Source: a virus. Taken from it: a DNA stretch of 48,882 nucleotides. Positions 1 to 8,329 of this stretch are shown in pieces (the stretch's first letter is position 1; each line of letters begins with the position of its first letter). The notes beneath the pieces were generated by a model. The model was not told the origin of the DNA. It saw nothing but the letters and a program-made list of their open reading frames with translations, and searched no databases. Made by a program: the position numbers and the translations under genes. The stretch is from the IMG/VR virus record IMGVR_UViG_3300032954_000024, positions 1-48,882 of that record. The stretch is one strand, 5' to 3'.

Positions 1-143
1 TGCACCGCGACGGCCATCAAGAAATACGCGGAGCCACCCTTATACACGCCGACTTCAACAAAACAGCCGGGAGGAGTTCCGGCTGCAAGGTCGCACAAGT
101 CCTCAATCTGACCGATGTTAATGAGGCTGCCCGGTGCTGTCAT
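1..143 (-). CDS. SAM-dependent methyltransferase N-terminus (partial)
   Basis: The first 47 codons are visible, starting at ATG 143, and the gene runs off the left edge. The segment 'CFVEVGVYKGGSA' resembles motif I (SAM-binding Gly loop) of TylF/macrocin O-methyltransferase-type class I methyltransferases. Family members are usually over 150 residues, so most of the protein is missing. It overlaps the end of the upstream minus-strand gene by 26 bp and is the last visible gene of the late operon. The substrate cannot be told; a second methyltransferase and a glycosyltransferase sit in the same operon. Confidence 0.65.
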   Translation of the reverse strand, partial: MTAPGSLINIGQIEDLCDLAAGTPPGCFVEVGVYKGGSAYFLMAVAV

Positions 144-471
144 GGTCGTCCTTCATGCCGAGGTAACGCCGCGCATGTTCAACGCCCTGCCATTCAACGC
201 CATAGGTCTCAAGTTGCACCTTGAGCGCTTTATTCTCGGCAAGCCTCAGATCGTCGGGATTCTTCAGTCGCTTTGGAGATGTTGCCGGCTCCGGCTCTGC
301 CACAGGTGCCATCAGCCGATCGATAAAGTCAGATCGCGGCGGCTCCGGCTCGTCGGGATCGGGCGCAAGGTCTCCATTCTCCAGGAAGGCATGGCCATCC
401 TGCGCATACTTAATCGGCTCCAGGCCGAAGTGCTCAGCGAACGGGCGATTGCGATCTAGCGTACGCCGCAT
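118..471 (-). CDS. Hypothetical phage protein, 117 aa
   Basis: An acidic, proline-rich protein. Residues about 37-70 are a Pro/Glu/Asp-rich linker between an N-terminal segment ('FAEHFGLEPIKYAQDG') and a helical C-terminal part. It lies one base after the stop of the upstream gene in the tightly packed late operon downstream of the capsid gene, so a minor virion or assembly role is possible. I recognise no family. Confidence 0.65.
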   Translation of the reverse strand: MRRTLDRNRPFAEHFGLEPIKYAQDGHAFLENGDLAPDPDEPEPPRSDFIDRLMAPVAEPEPATSPKRLKNPDDLRLAENKALKVQLETYGVEWQGVEHARRYLGMKDDHDSTGQPH

Positions 472-472
472 C

Positions 473-685
473 TTACTTCATGCCCTTGGGTCGGCCTTCC
501 CCAATGCCGATGCCATAGGAGCAATACCCCTGCTTGACATCGGCCTTGCTGAGATAGCCATACCCTTCGCCGATCTCATAGCCGGGCTCATAGGACGCTT
601 CAGCGACAGTGATTGGCGAGCCAACCGCGCCATCAACGTCCGTCTTGCATGTGCCCTTCACATCGCCGCCGCGATCTCCAGCCAT
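473..685 (-). CDS. Small Gly/Tyr-rich protein, 70 aa
   Basis: The start at 685 is supported by a GAGGAAG Shine-Dalgarno sequence 5 nt upstream. The protein is rich in Gly and Tyr, with the C-terminal half 'YEPGYEIGEGYGYLSK' followed by a basic tail, and it has no membrane segment. It sits in the late operon downstream of the capsid gene. Function unknown. Confidence 0.6.
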   Translation of the reverse strand: MAGDRGGDVKGTCKTDVDGAVGSPITVAEASYEPGYEIGEGYGYLSKADVKQGYCSYGIGIGEGRPKGMK

Positions 686-748
686 TGACTCTTCCTCTCA
701 AATGGAATAAGGGAGAAATCCAGCAACGAGGAACCGTTCCCGGCTACC

Positions 749-780
749 AGAAGCCGCCGCAATCCACTGCGGCGGTTTCT
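749..780. terminator. 13-bp stem hairpin between two late genes
   Basis: An inverted repeat of 13 nt with one G/T wobble (core GCCGCCGCA / TGCGGCGG) and a 6-nt loop. The T-rich side (TTTCTCTTT) follows it on the plus strand, opposite to the direction of the genes. It lies in the only sizeable gap (97 bp) of this part of the operon. It could attenuate leftward mRNA, protect a 3' end, or stop antisense transcription. Confidence 0.45.
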
Positions 781-782
781 CT

Positions 783-1016
783 TTAATCCATGCGGTACTT
801 GCGCTTCTGACGGCCATCATTGCCATCGCGTTCGCCAGTCCCTCCGACGCCGGTCGCAAGATGTGGCTTGGGACCGCCTGTGATTTTGCCGCCGTCGCCC
901 CATTCTTGGGTATAGGGCGTGAAATCCAGGCCACCGCTATTATCGCGGGGTAGGAGCTCATCATCCGGAATCAGCTTTGGGCTTATTTCAGCAGCATCGC
1001 GACCTGAAGGCTTCAT
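783..1016 (-). CDS. Hypothetical protein, 77 aa
   Basis: The start at 1016 follows a strong GGGGGTAAG ribosome binding site. The protein is hydrophilic with a Gly-rich middle ('GDGGKITGGPKP') and a very basic C-terminus ('RQKRKYRMD'). It is located three bases after the preceding gene in the late operon. No family recognised. Confidence 0.6.
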   Translation of the reverse strand: MKPSGRDAAEISPKLIPDDELLPRDNSGGLDFTPYTQEWGDGGKITGGPKPHLATGVGGTGERDGNDGRQKRKYRMD

Positions 1017-1019
1017 GAC

Positions 1020-1442
1020 TTACCCCCTTTCACGAGGAATGCGAGGCCGCGTCAGGAAGCCGCGCGTCTCGCGATGACGTTGACGGAAAGCATAGTCGCT
1101 TTCCATGGCTTCGACATCGCCTGGACGCACGTCGCTGGTGCGAGGCTGGTCCAGGCGATCTTTGTAGTTTGACAGATCATAGGCCGGGGACTGGCGAATG
1201 TCGGGCTCAGCATAGCCGCGCCGGAGTTCGGCGTCGGTTGCGCCAAAGCCTCCCTCCAGCTTTATTCCATCGGGGTAACCCCACTGCTCGCGGTGCCTTG
1301 GAGAATAAAAGCCGAGCATTCCACGATCGGAATACGAGGCATTCCCACGATCGGTATCGGGAACGGGCCGATAGTCCGACTCGTCCTTCTCACCACGATT
1401 GAGGTCTTCAGCGATATCCAGCGGTATGATGAAACCCGGCAT
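1020..1442 (-). CDS. Hypothetical charged protein, 140 aa
   Basis: I chose ATG 1442 ('MPGFIIPLDIAEDL') because GGGGAG lies 8 nt upstream and the preceding gene ends at 1447. A longer open frame reaching 1634 only overlaps that upstream gene in another frame. The protein is strongly charged, with many Arg/Asp pairs and tyrosines, and looks like a small virion-associated or assembly protein. No family recognised. Confidence 0.65.
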   Translation of the reverse strand: MPGFIIPLDIAEDLNRGEKDESDYRPVPDTDRGNASYSDRGMLGFYSPRHREQWGYPDGIKLEGGFGATDAELRRGYAEPDIRQSPAYDLSNYKDRLDQPRTSDVRPGDVEAMESDYAFRQRHRETRGFLTRPRIPRERG

Positions 1443-1446
1443 ATGC

Positions 1447-1893
1447 TTAACTCCCCGGTGGACCAGTCCACGTTCCGAGCGGATCGATATACATTTCCAG
1501 CATAGCCTTGCAAGTGCCGGTCGTGTCAGTCCCGTTTTTGATCGCCAGCACGCCGCCCTGCACCAGAAGCGCATCCATATCGGTTGACAAGACGACCGTG
1601 CCAGCCGCGCTAGACCCGAGCGCCACGGTACCAAGCGTGGCAGTCGTAGTCGTGGTCGTCAACGCCGTGCCAGTGAATCCGGTAACGGACGTGCCGATAT
1701 AGATGAAGATCGCCGCATTGCCCCCGGCAGCGGACGTACCCGCCACGCGGACAGTCACAGCCGCCTTGCGCAGACGCACATTGGTCCAAAAGCCAGTGAG
1801 GGCCGATGTGCCATTGGCGCCCGCCGTTGTCGTGTCCATGTCCGTAAACTGGCGCGTCAGATACGAGGGATGGTCATAGTTACCTTGTGCCAT
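1447..1893 (-). CDS. Putative capsid-associated/decoration protein, 148 aa
   Basis: The gene immediately follows the major capsid gene. The sequence is beta-rich with Thr/Ala/Gly runs ('GTALTTTTTTATLGTVALG') typical of small beta-sandwich virion proteins, and it opens with 'MAQGNYDHPSYLTRQ'. A decoration or head-fibre role is inferred from position and composition only. Confidence 0.6.
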   Translation of the reverse strand: MAQGNYDHPSYLTRQFTDMDTTTAGANGTSALTGFWTNVRLRKAAVTVRVAGTSAAGGNAAIFIYIGTSVTGFTGTALTTTTTTATLGTVALGSSAAGTVVLSTDMDALLVQGGVLAIKNGTDTTGTCKAMLEMYIDPLGTWTGPPGS

Positions 1894-1905
1894 GTGCCCT
1901 TCTCC

Positions 1906-2913
1906 TTATGCGGCGCTCGCCCATTGCAGGATGCGTGCCTGCAAGGCTTGCGTCTGGGTTAGAGCGAAACCGCCAAGATAATACCACGCTATGCCCTTGG
2001 ACCGCCCGAAGTCTCCGGGGATTTTGCCGCGCATTTCCTCCGGGACCACAAGCGCCTCCGCAACCGTGTCCTCTCCGAAGAAGTAAATCCAATCGGAAAG
2101 GCCGAACGTCCAGGCTGTGAAGCTGGACGAAGTCACATAGTTGCCGGAGCTATAGTTGCCCTTGGGGATGTTCGTCTGCTCAATGAAACGGACACCCTCA
2201 TACTTCCCGATTTCACCATTATAGATCATCTGGAAGCCTTCATCGCGGTACTGGTAAATACCTTCGAGGAGGTTCTTCATATTGCGCCAAGTCGTCGGCC
2301 ACGCAATACCGAAGTACTCATCGCCCATGTAAGGCGGGATGTTGCGCTCCTTCATCACATCGACGATCGCCTTGACGTGCAGATTGCCGAACGCGATGGA
2401 GTTCGTAAGCGTGGCTGTGCCATTCGTGGTCAGCGTGACCGCGCTGGTAGATGTGCCGTTACCGGTGCCAGCGGCCACGCCGCTCGCAACGATCTTGAGT
2501 GGCGTTGCCAGAAACTGATACCAAGCCTGCCCATCGAGGGCCTTCTTGGCGTCGTTCTTCAGAACCTTGTTGATAATCTCCTGCACAGGATGCTTGGACA
2601 GATTGTCCAGGAATCCAGTGTAAGGAACGGAGTTGGCGAGTTCTGTGACGGTGCCGGTACCCTGCGAGATCGTGAAGTTGGTCTCATTGATCGTGCTGGT
2701 TTCCGTGACGACCGTGCCTTGCGTTGCCACGTCGTTATAGACGTTCCAGGTGAAGATTTGGCCCTTGTGATAGCCTTTATCCGTGAAATCCTTGGCGTCG
2801 CAGAACTGGCGGAATTTGCACAATGGCTGGACGGCTGTGCGGAGGATGTCCGACAACTCCAGCGAATACATAAATCCACCAAGAGAATTGACGCCCCAAA
2901 GCTGTCCAGCCAT
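1906..2913 (-). CDS. Major capsid protein, N4 gp56 family
   Basis: At 335 aa this fits the N4-gp56 type of HK97-fold capsid proteins. The N-terminus ('VNSLGGFMYSLELSDILRTAVQPLCKFRQFCD') and the central 'KAIVDVMKERNIPPYMGDEYFGIAWP' segment are the kind of conserved regions seen in that family. The C-terminal part ('YYLGGFALT') matches the usual closing beta-strand region. A scaffold-like gene is directly upstream, the normal order in phages. It forms the icosahedral shell. Confidence 0.85.
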   Translation of the reverse strand: MAGQLWGVNSLGGFMYSLELSDILRTAVQPLCKFRQFCDAKDFTDKGYHKGQIFTWNVYNDVATQGTVVTETSTINETNFTISQGTGTVTELANSVPYTGFLDNLSKHPVQEIINKVLKNDAKKALDGQAWYQFLATPLKIVASGVAAGTGNGTSTSAVTLTTNGTATLTNSIAFGNLHVKAIVDVMKERNIPPYMGDEYFGIAWPTTWRNMKNLLEGIYQYRDEGFQMIYNGEIGKYEGVRFIEQTNIPKGNYSSGNYVTSSSFTAWTFGLSDWIYFFGEDTVAEALVVPEEMRGKIPGDFGRSKGIAWYYLGGFALTQTQALQARILQWASAA

Positions 2914-2926
2914 GGGGAAGCGGCCT

Positions 2927-4108
2927 TTACCTCATGGACGGCTGAAAACGGGCTTTGCGGAATTCCTCCACGATATCGCTTCCTGTTTTCACAGGTGGAG
3001 CTGGAGGCGCCACATTCCGTTGATCAATGACCTGTCCAGTTTGACGGGGAGCCGCACGCTTGCGCTCGTCAATGCGCGCCCGATCAGGGCTCACTCTGAC
3101 GGCAGCCGCCTGTGCTGGCGGGTGTAGGGGCGCAGCCTGTTGCTGCTGTTCCGTCTGGGTTCCAGGCCGAGGCTTGCCGAGCGCGTCACGAACGCGGTGG
3201 CCTGCTTCCCTGTAAATCTCCAGATCAGATACTTGGCGGCCGAGTGCTGCCATCTCACGGCGCACATCGTCCACATTGATTGCGGCCAATCGCGTGAGTT
3301 GCGGATTGGACACGATATCGGGGAACTCTGCGTTGATCGTTTCGAGGTCCCGCTGTAGCTGCATCCGCGCCAGCGCCTCAATCGTCGCCTGACGTACGAT
3401 CGCCTGAGTGTCGATTACCTGCGGCGGAGATGCCGGCTGGACGGCGCGCATCAAATCTCGCGCGAATCCCGTAAGTTCAACGGTACCATCATCTTCGGTA
3501 CCGAATTGCATCTTACGGACGACCTGCCGGACTCGGCCTTCATCCACAACGGGCTCAGATTGCCGGACCGGTTGCGGCTGCGGCGCTTGGACACCTGGAA
3601 GCGCTGGTCTTTGCTGCTGCTGCTGGTAATCATGCAGCGTTTGGTTTGCGATTGCGCCCATGCGAGCGAGATGGATTATCTGCTCCTGGGTGACATAGAC
3701 CGGGACACCGCCGCCCAAATCGATTGGAATAAGCTGCGGCTGTGCGGGCTGAGAAGGTGGCGCGGCAGGATCGGAGGCCCTTTCCTCCTGCCGCGCCGGA
3801 GCCGGCGATTGGACGGTCTCGCCGACCTCCCGGCGTGGCTCCGCGATGGCAGCCGGAGGCGCCGAGGTCTCTTGATCTTCCGGAGCGTTAAGGCCGGCTT
3901 CTCGCGCCTCACGATCGTAAACCTCCGCCTGCGCAAGCTCAGCCTCCCGCTGACGCTGCGCGTTGGCGACGATCTGATCCATCATGATTTCGCGGGGCGA
4001 TTTCGGCGGCGTGGTACCGGGATCGTGCGGTTCGGGATGGGCAACAGGAGCGGTTTCGGGGAGTAAGCCCGTTTCTGCTGCGTCAATCTCCGTCCGATTC
4101 CCCGACAT
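2927..4108 (-). CDS. Head scaffolding protein
   Basis: A 393-residue hydrophilic protein. The N-terminal half is acidic and Pro/Ala/Gln-rich, with a helical 'MMDQIVANAQRQREAELAQAEVYDREA' stretch near residues 42-68. A poly-Gln patch follows near residue 165, and the C-terminal end is basic. This composition and its position directly upstream of the major capsid gene are typical of scaffold proteins. The start overlaps the upstream gene by 26 bp. The call rests on context and composition, not on a sequence motif. Confidence 0.7.
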   Translation of the reverse strand: MSGNRTEIDAAETGLLPETAPVAHPEPHDPGTTPPKSPREIMMDQIVANAQRQREAELAQAEVYDREAREAGLNAPEDQETSAPPAAIAEPRREVGETVQSPAPARQEERASDPAAPPSQPAQPQLIPIDLGGGVPVYVTQEQIIHLARMGAIANQTLHDYQQQQQRPALPGVQAPQPQPVRQSEPVVDEGRVRQVVRKMQFGTEDDGTVELTGFARDLMRAVQPASPPQVIDTQAIVRQATIEALARMQLQRDLETINAEFPDIVSNPQLTRLAAINVDDVRREMAALGRQVSDLEIYREAGHRVRDALGKPRPGTQTEQQQQAAPLHPPAQAAAVRVSPDRARIDERKRAAPRQTGQVIDQRNVAPPAPPVKTGSDIVEEFRKARFQPSMR

Positions 4109-4442
4109 CTAGATCGTGTGCCTCTCGTGTCTCTTGCTCTGCGGCTTCCTTTGCGGCTTCCAAACCACTCGCAATAAGCCTTTCTAATGCGCGCTTTAGA
4201 TACAACGCCACCTTAATGTTTACAATACACCGCGTGATTTCGTTCAAATCGGACGGCGAAGCCTCGCAAATCTGCTCCACGGCAATCTCCATGCTCTCTT
4301 TTGCATGCTGCATGAATAACTTAACCGTGGCGCTGTCGCGTATTTCTGCTTCAACATGGACCATGAGACCGACGCGGCGGAATAGCTCATTCCGGAGATT
4401 CAGCATCTCCTTGTAATGCTCAGACTGTTCAAACTCGCTCAT
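4083..4442 (-). CDS. Helical acidic hypothetical protein, 119 aa
   Basis: Nearly all alpha-helical by composition, with an acidic C-terminal tail ending 'DLDVGESDGD'. The start overlaps the stop of the repeat protein gene upstream by 4 bp (ATGA), implying coupled translation. Its place between a virion-like repeat protein and the scaffold suggests an assembly role, but I recognise no family. Confidence 0.65.
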   Translation of the reverse strand: MSEFEQSEHYKEMLNLRNELFRRVGLMVHVEAEIRDSATVKLFMQHAKESMEIAVEQICEASPSDLNEITRCIVNIKVALYLKRALERLIASGLEAAKEAAEQETREAHDLDVGESDGD

Positions 4443-6952
4443 AGGTCACCCAAGAAGAGGATTGCCGCGTCGTCGTCATCGTCGTCATCGCGTTTCTTCC
4501 GTGCAACGCGCTCCGCTTCCTCTGCCGCTTGCCGCGCTTGCGCTTCCTGCGTCATGCGCTCCAGTTCGCGCAAGATCGCCGCTTTGATATCTAGGCCATC
4601 CGCCCCCGGAACCGCAACGGTCGGTTTAGACTCTGGCGGCTCCCAATTGATACGGCGCGGCGCAATGCCGAAATCGACCGGCTTGCCTTTAGCATCCAAT
4701 TTCTGCGGAGTAGCGATGGGCGTCAGCGCTTGCTGTTGCTTTCGTGCCCGTCTCTGCTCCATCCACGCAAGCCAACGCCTGCGCTGCATTTCAGCATCGT
4801 ATTCCCCATCCGATGGACCGGGCATCGTGGTCGTAACCACGGGGGGAATGACATCCGGACCCGGCGGCCCAGGGAACGTAAACGATTGATAGAAAGGCGG
4901 CTGTTCCTGAAGCGTGAAGACCGACACGCTCCATATTTGCGGGCCGGGCGGGATATAGACCGGCGGCGTTCCCGCGAAGACGAGCGGCGGCGGATGATCC
5001 GGCTGCTGCTGTCTGGCGAATGCGCTGATGCCAAATTGTGGGATATTCGGCGGCGTCGGCGTCGTGCCAGGGAACACCACGGGCACGGGATGGCCGGGCT
5101 GCTCCTGACGGATGACAATTTGGCTTGTGACGGGTGTCCCGACGTTCGGACCCTGAACGCCAATCCAGAGTCGCGGTAGCGGATGGCCGGGCTGCTCTTG
5201 CGCAACAAGCACCGATGTTCCGGCAGGCGGCGCAACATTGGGGCCGGAGATACCGACGACCGTCAGCGGCAGCGGATGGTATGGCTGTTCCTGCCGGGCA
5301 ATCGCCGCATTGGTAACCGGCACACCGACGTTGGGCCCTTGCTTTCCACCCTGGCTCGCCATCGGTAGCGGATGGGCCGGCGGCTCCTGACGCACGAACG
5401 CGAAGCCGCTGAATGCGGCCATAATCTGCTGTGCTTGGAAGGCGCTTTGAACGAACGGCGCCGGATGGGCCGGCTGTTCCTGGACGACGAAAACCGACGA
5501 TCTTACGGGAGGACCAACGTTCGGGCCTTGCGGACCGGCCTTTGCGGCTGGCAGTGGATGACCGGGCTGTTCCTGGGTCGTTCGCGCCATCCCGATCTGC
5601 GGCGGGGCGGCGACATTGGGACCCTGCGGCCCTGATTGCGTCGATGGCAGCGGATGGGTTGGCTGCTCTTGACGAATGAGGACCGGCGGCACGAAAGGAA
5701 TGCCGATATTCAGTCCCGGAACGCCAGCCTGAACGATCGGCGCCGGATGATATGGCTGTTCTTGTCTGACTGTAATGGCGCCGATCTGCGGCGGTGGCGC
5801 GACGTTCGGACCCTGCTTGCCTGCCCGGACTGACGGCAGCGGATGTCCCGGCTGCTCTTGGGTTACCGCGATCCGATCGCTGACTGGCGCCCGAACGTTT
5901 GGTCCCTGCACGCCGGCCGTGACACTCGGAGGCGGATTATCGGGAACCTGCGGCGGCGCAAAAACCGTATTCCGAATTGGCGGCGCAAGGGTGTAAGGCG
6001 GCACGCCGGACGATCCGAAAGGAAGCGGATGGCCGGGCTGCTCTTGAATTACAGAAACTCGGTCGGAAATCGGCGGCCGAACGCCCGGACCCTGAATGCC
6101 GACCTGATATCGCGGCGGCGGATGGTCCGGATATTGCGGCGGAACAATCGCCACGTTTCGGATGGGAGGCGCAAAGGTGTAGGGCGGAACGCCCGGTTGA
6201 ACCACCGGCAACGGATGGCCGGGTTGCTCTTGACGGACGGCGACAGCACCGATCTGCGGCGGCGCGGCGATGTTCTGGCTTTGGTGGCTTGAGCCGACAA
6301 TCGGAGTCGGATGCGCCGGCTGCTGAGGCGCTACGATCGCCGTGTTTTCAATCTGCGGCGCGGCTGCGACGTTCTGATATTGGAAACTCGCGCCGGCCCA
6401 CGGAACGGGATGCCAGGGCTGCTCTTGCGGAATGTATTCCGTGCTTCTGACGGTCTGGGGCGATGCGATTAAAGCCGCAATCGGGCCGGCACGGACAAAT
6501 GGAAGAGGATGCGCCGGTTGTTCCTGCGCAATCAAAACTGTGCTGATTTGAGGCGGCGGCGCAACATTGGGACCCTGGTGGGCAATGCCGACACGCGGCA
6601 GCGGATGGCCGGGGTGCTCTTGCGTGACTTGCACACTGCCGACTTGCGGGAGTGCAGCGACATTCGGACCTTGGCGTGGAATGCCGACACGCGGCAGGGG
6701 ATGGAGCGGATACTGATCAGGAAGATAGGCAGTATCCGCCGTGCCGGGTGGCGGCGCGACGTTCGGGCCTTGTTTGCCAGGAGCTACGCGCGGGAGAGGA
6801 TGGCGATCCCCAGGATGTTCCTGAGCGACAAAGGCCGCTGTCTGGATAGAGGGAGGGGCAACCGAGCCGACAGGCGTGCCCGGCCAAACGAATTGAAAGC
6901 CGGCTGCATAGGCCTGTTCAGTTTCTCGATGTACGCCCCATCTGATGGCCAC
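4439..6952 (-). CDS. Pro-rich tandem-repeat protein, 837 aa, putative virion fibre
   Basis: Three parts are visible. Residues 1-40 ('RWGVHRETEQAYAAGFQF') form a cap module. Residues about 43-700 consist of about 21 units of roughly 31-32 residues with the consensus QEQPxHPLP-x6-QGPNVxxPPQI. A C-terminal helical region from about residue 720 ends with seven consecutive Asp residues and 'AAILFLGDL'. The cap module recurs alone in the next gene upstream. The regular period with Pro/Gly and alternating hydrophobics suggests an elongated fibrous protein. No signal peptide is seen. The gene lies in the head-gene cluster. Fibre function is an inference. Confidence 0.75.
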   Translation of the reverse strand: MAIRWGVHRETEQAYAAGFQFVWPGTPVGSVAPPSIQTAAFVAQEHPGDRHPLPRVAPGKQGPNVAPPPGTADTAYLPDQYPLHPLPRVGIPRQGPNVAALPQVGSVQVTQEHPGHPLPRVGIAHQGPNVAPPPQISTVLIAQEQPAHPLPFVRAGPIAALIASPQTVRSTEYIPQEQPWHPVPWAGASFQYQNVAAAPQIENTAIVAPQQPAHPTPIVGSSHQSQNIAAPPQIGAVAVRQEQPGHPLPVVQPGVPPYTFAPPIRNVAIVPPQYPDHPPPRYQVGIQGPGVRPPISDRVSVIQEQPGHPLPFGSSGVPPYTLAPPIRNTVFAPPQVPDNPPPSVTAGVQGPNVRAPVSDRIAVTQEQPGHPLPSVRAGKQGPNVAPPPQIGAITVRQEQPYHPAPIVQAGVPGLNIGIPFVPPVLIRQEQPTHPLPSTQSGPQGPNVAAPPQIGMARTTQEQPGHPLPAAKAGPQGPNVGPPVRSSVFVVQEQPAHPAPFVQSAFQAQQIMAAFSGFAFVRQEPPAHPLPMASQGGKQGPNVGVPVTNAAIARQEQPYHPLPLTVVGISGPNVAPPAGTSVLVAQEQPGHPLPRLWIGVQGPNVGTPVTSQIVIRQEQPGHPVPVVFPGTTPTPPNIPQFGISAFARQQQPDHPPPLVFAGTPPVYIPPGPQIWSVSVFTLQEQPPFYQSFTFPGPPGPDVIPPVVTTTMPGPSDGEYDAEMQRRRWLAWMEQRRARKQQQALTPIATPQKLDAKGKPVDFGIAPRRINWEPPESKPTVAVPGADGLDIKAAILRELERMTQEAQARQAAEEAERVARKKRDDDDDDDAAILFLGDL
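4868..6820 (-). repeat. About 21 coding tandem repeats, ~95 bp unit
   Basis: These encode the 31-32 residue QEQPxHPLP repeats of the 837-aa protein. Units are diverged at DNA level, with the best conserved segments encoding 'QEQPGHPLP' and 'QGPNV'. Two units use 'GVPPYT(F/L)APPIRN' and are followed by 'PPQYPDHPPP'-type units, so a two-unit block was probably duplicated. Confidence 0.8.
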
Positions 6953-6956
6953 GGAT

Positions 6957-7205
6957 TCAACCGATCAGGATAAGCAACCGTGGCCCAGGTTGCTCCGGTC
7001 CAAGGAAAATCATGTGACCGATAAGCGGCGGCACGTCGGCTTGAACCGGCGATCCTGTATCATCCTTTATCTTGCGGCCGGAATCGTCATAAATGTACGG
7101 AGGCGCAAGGGTCTCATATGGGCCGCCGGATCGGACGAATTGAAAGCCCGCCGCCTCCCTCTGTTGTGTCTCCCGATGCACGCCCCATCTGAATGAAATG
7201 CCCAC
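6957..7205 (-). CDS. Small paralogue of the repeat-protein cap, 82 aa
   Basis: Residues 5-36 ('RWGVHRETQQREAAGFQF') closely match residues 4-21 of the 837-aa repeat protein just downstream, so the two share a duplicated N-terminal module. The middle has 'YDDSGRKIKDDTGSPVQAD', also found in the small protein at 22534-22857. The protein ends in a hydrophobic 'RLLILIG'. It may compete with, or dock alongside, the repeat protein. Confidence 0.65.
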   Translation of the reverse strand: MGISFRWGVHRETQQREAAGFQFVRSGGPYETLAPPYIYDDSGRKIKDDTGSPVQADVPPLIGHMIFLGPEQPGPRLLILIG

Positions 7206-7217
7206 ACCGGTAAACTC

Positions 7218-8327
7218 CTATCTGGCGGCCAAAGCCTCCCGTATAGCCTGAAACACCGAAGGCCAATCCCCAGGCGCCGGCTGCTGGAATATCCGCACGC
7301 CTGGATACCAGCTTGGATGATCCCAACGCCAGCAACTATCATATCGCTGTATCAGCCATGTCTCTATCCCCATGGATGCTGCGAGATGCGCCACGGCGGT
7401 ATCGACAGAAATGACCAAGCCACATTTCATCAGTGCTATGGCAGTGTCCATCCAACTACAATCGCCAAGGTCTTGTTCCATGAGCGACTTGACGCTACCG
7501 ACGTTGAGACTGTTAATGAACTCACGAAATTCATGTGGACGAGGATTTTTCCGAAGCGTGGTCGGACTCGGTGATAGAGATGCACGACAAATGCCGACCT
7601 TATAGCCGCGCGATTGCAATCTATCCGGTACTGGCAATGGCTTGATCGGCTCCCATCCAATCGCCGGTCCAAGCAAAAGCGGAAGACTCAATAGGCTTAT
7701 TTCTATGTCGCAGTTTGGCTTTTCATAATGGACCGGAATTCCGGGAAGAAAAGCCTCGAATAATTCCAGCATTTTAGGAGGAGCCTCAACAGATATGTTG
7801 GGGCAATACTGCTTCAGCCTGGGAATATACCGCATGAATTCAATGTTATCGCCGAAGCCCTGTTCCCCCCGCACATAGACTCGGCTCCCTCTTATGTCAG
7901 CCAAAGTGCCATCGAAGGGAACGGTCGGCGCTTGCGGCAGATGCAGACGGGCTTCAGCCTTCGTCCAACCCTCTTGCCATCGTCCTATTTTCAGGAGAAT
8001 GCCAGCCTCGGCGAGTTGAGCAACATTCGCGATTTCTTCCAGCCCATGCTCAGACGCGATCCTTGTTGCCTTCTCGGCCAATTGGAGCGCCATGTCATAT
8101 TGCCGAAGGGTGTAGGCGCTGGCACTGAAACCGATCGATGCCTCTGGCACATTCGGCGCCATCGCATAGGCGCGTTCAAAGCATAGATGCGCCTCCAGAT
8201 AATGATCGATGCCGCTTGACGCCAGGATATGATGCCGAGAGCCAAGCTGACACCATGCCGATGCCTCACCCGGATTACGGAGCACTCGCATTTGCGCATG
8301 AGCCAACTGCGCCTCAAGTTCATCCAT
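7218..8327 (-). CDS. TPR-containing glycosyltransferase, GT9-like
   Basis: I chose ATG 8327 ('MDELEAQLAHAQMRV'), which has GAGGTAAC just upstream, 2 bp after the methyltransferase stop; this gives 369 aa. The N-terminal third shows tetratricopeptide-like helices ('AHLCFERAYAMAPNVPEA'). The rest resembles TPR-linked heptosyltransferase-like (GT-B) proteins, with 'VRGEQGFGDNIEFMRYIPRL' and, near the end, 'VISVDTAVAHLAASMG', the donor-site motif of GT9-type enzymes. It probably transfers a sugar in the cytoplasm. The target could be a virion protein or host surface glycan. Confidence 0.8.
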   Translation of the reverse strand: MDELEAQLAHAQMRVLRNPGEASAWCQLGSRHHILASSGIDHYLEAHLCFERAYAMAPNVPEASIGFSASAYTLRQYDMALQLAEKATRIASEHGLEEIANVAQLAEAGILLKIGRWQEGWTKAEARLHLPQAPTVPFDGTLADIRGSRVYVRGEQGFGDNIEFMRYIPRLKQYCPNISVEAPPKMLELFEAFLPGIPVHYEKPNCDIEISLLSLPLLLGPAIGWEPIKPLPVPDRLQSRGYKVGICRASLSPSPTTLRKNPRPHEFREFINSLNVGSVKSLMEQDLGDCSWMDTAIALMKCGLVISVDTAVAHLAASMGIETWLIQRYDSCWRWDHPSWYPGVRIFQQPAPGDWPSVFQAIREALAAR

Positions 8328-8329
8328 TG

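Noticed and set aside
4439-6952. CRISPR-like regular spacing of repeats
   Set aside because: The repeats are diverged, in frame and encode one continuous protein. Repeat and spacer lengths are not distinct.
7067-7342. Antisense or alternative ORFs over 6957-7342
   Set aside because: They overlap the better supported cap-module and glycosyltransferase genes and lack protein-like sequence.
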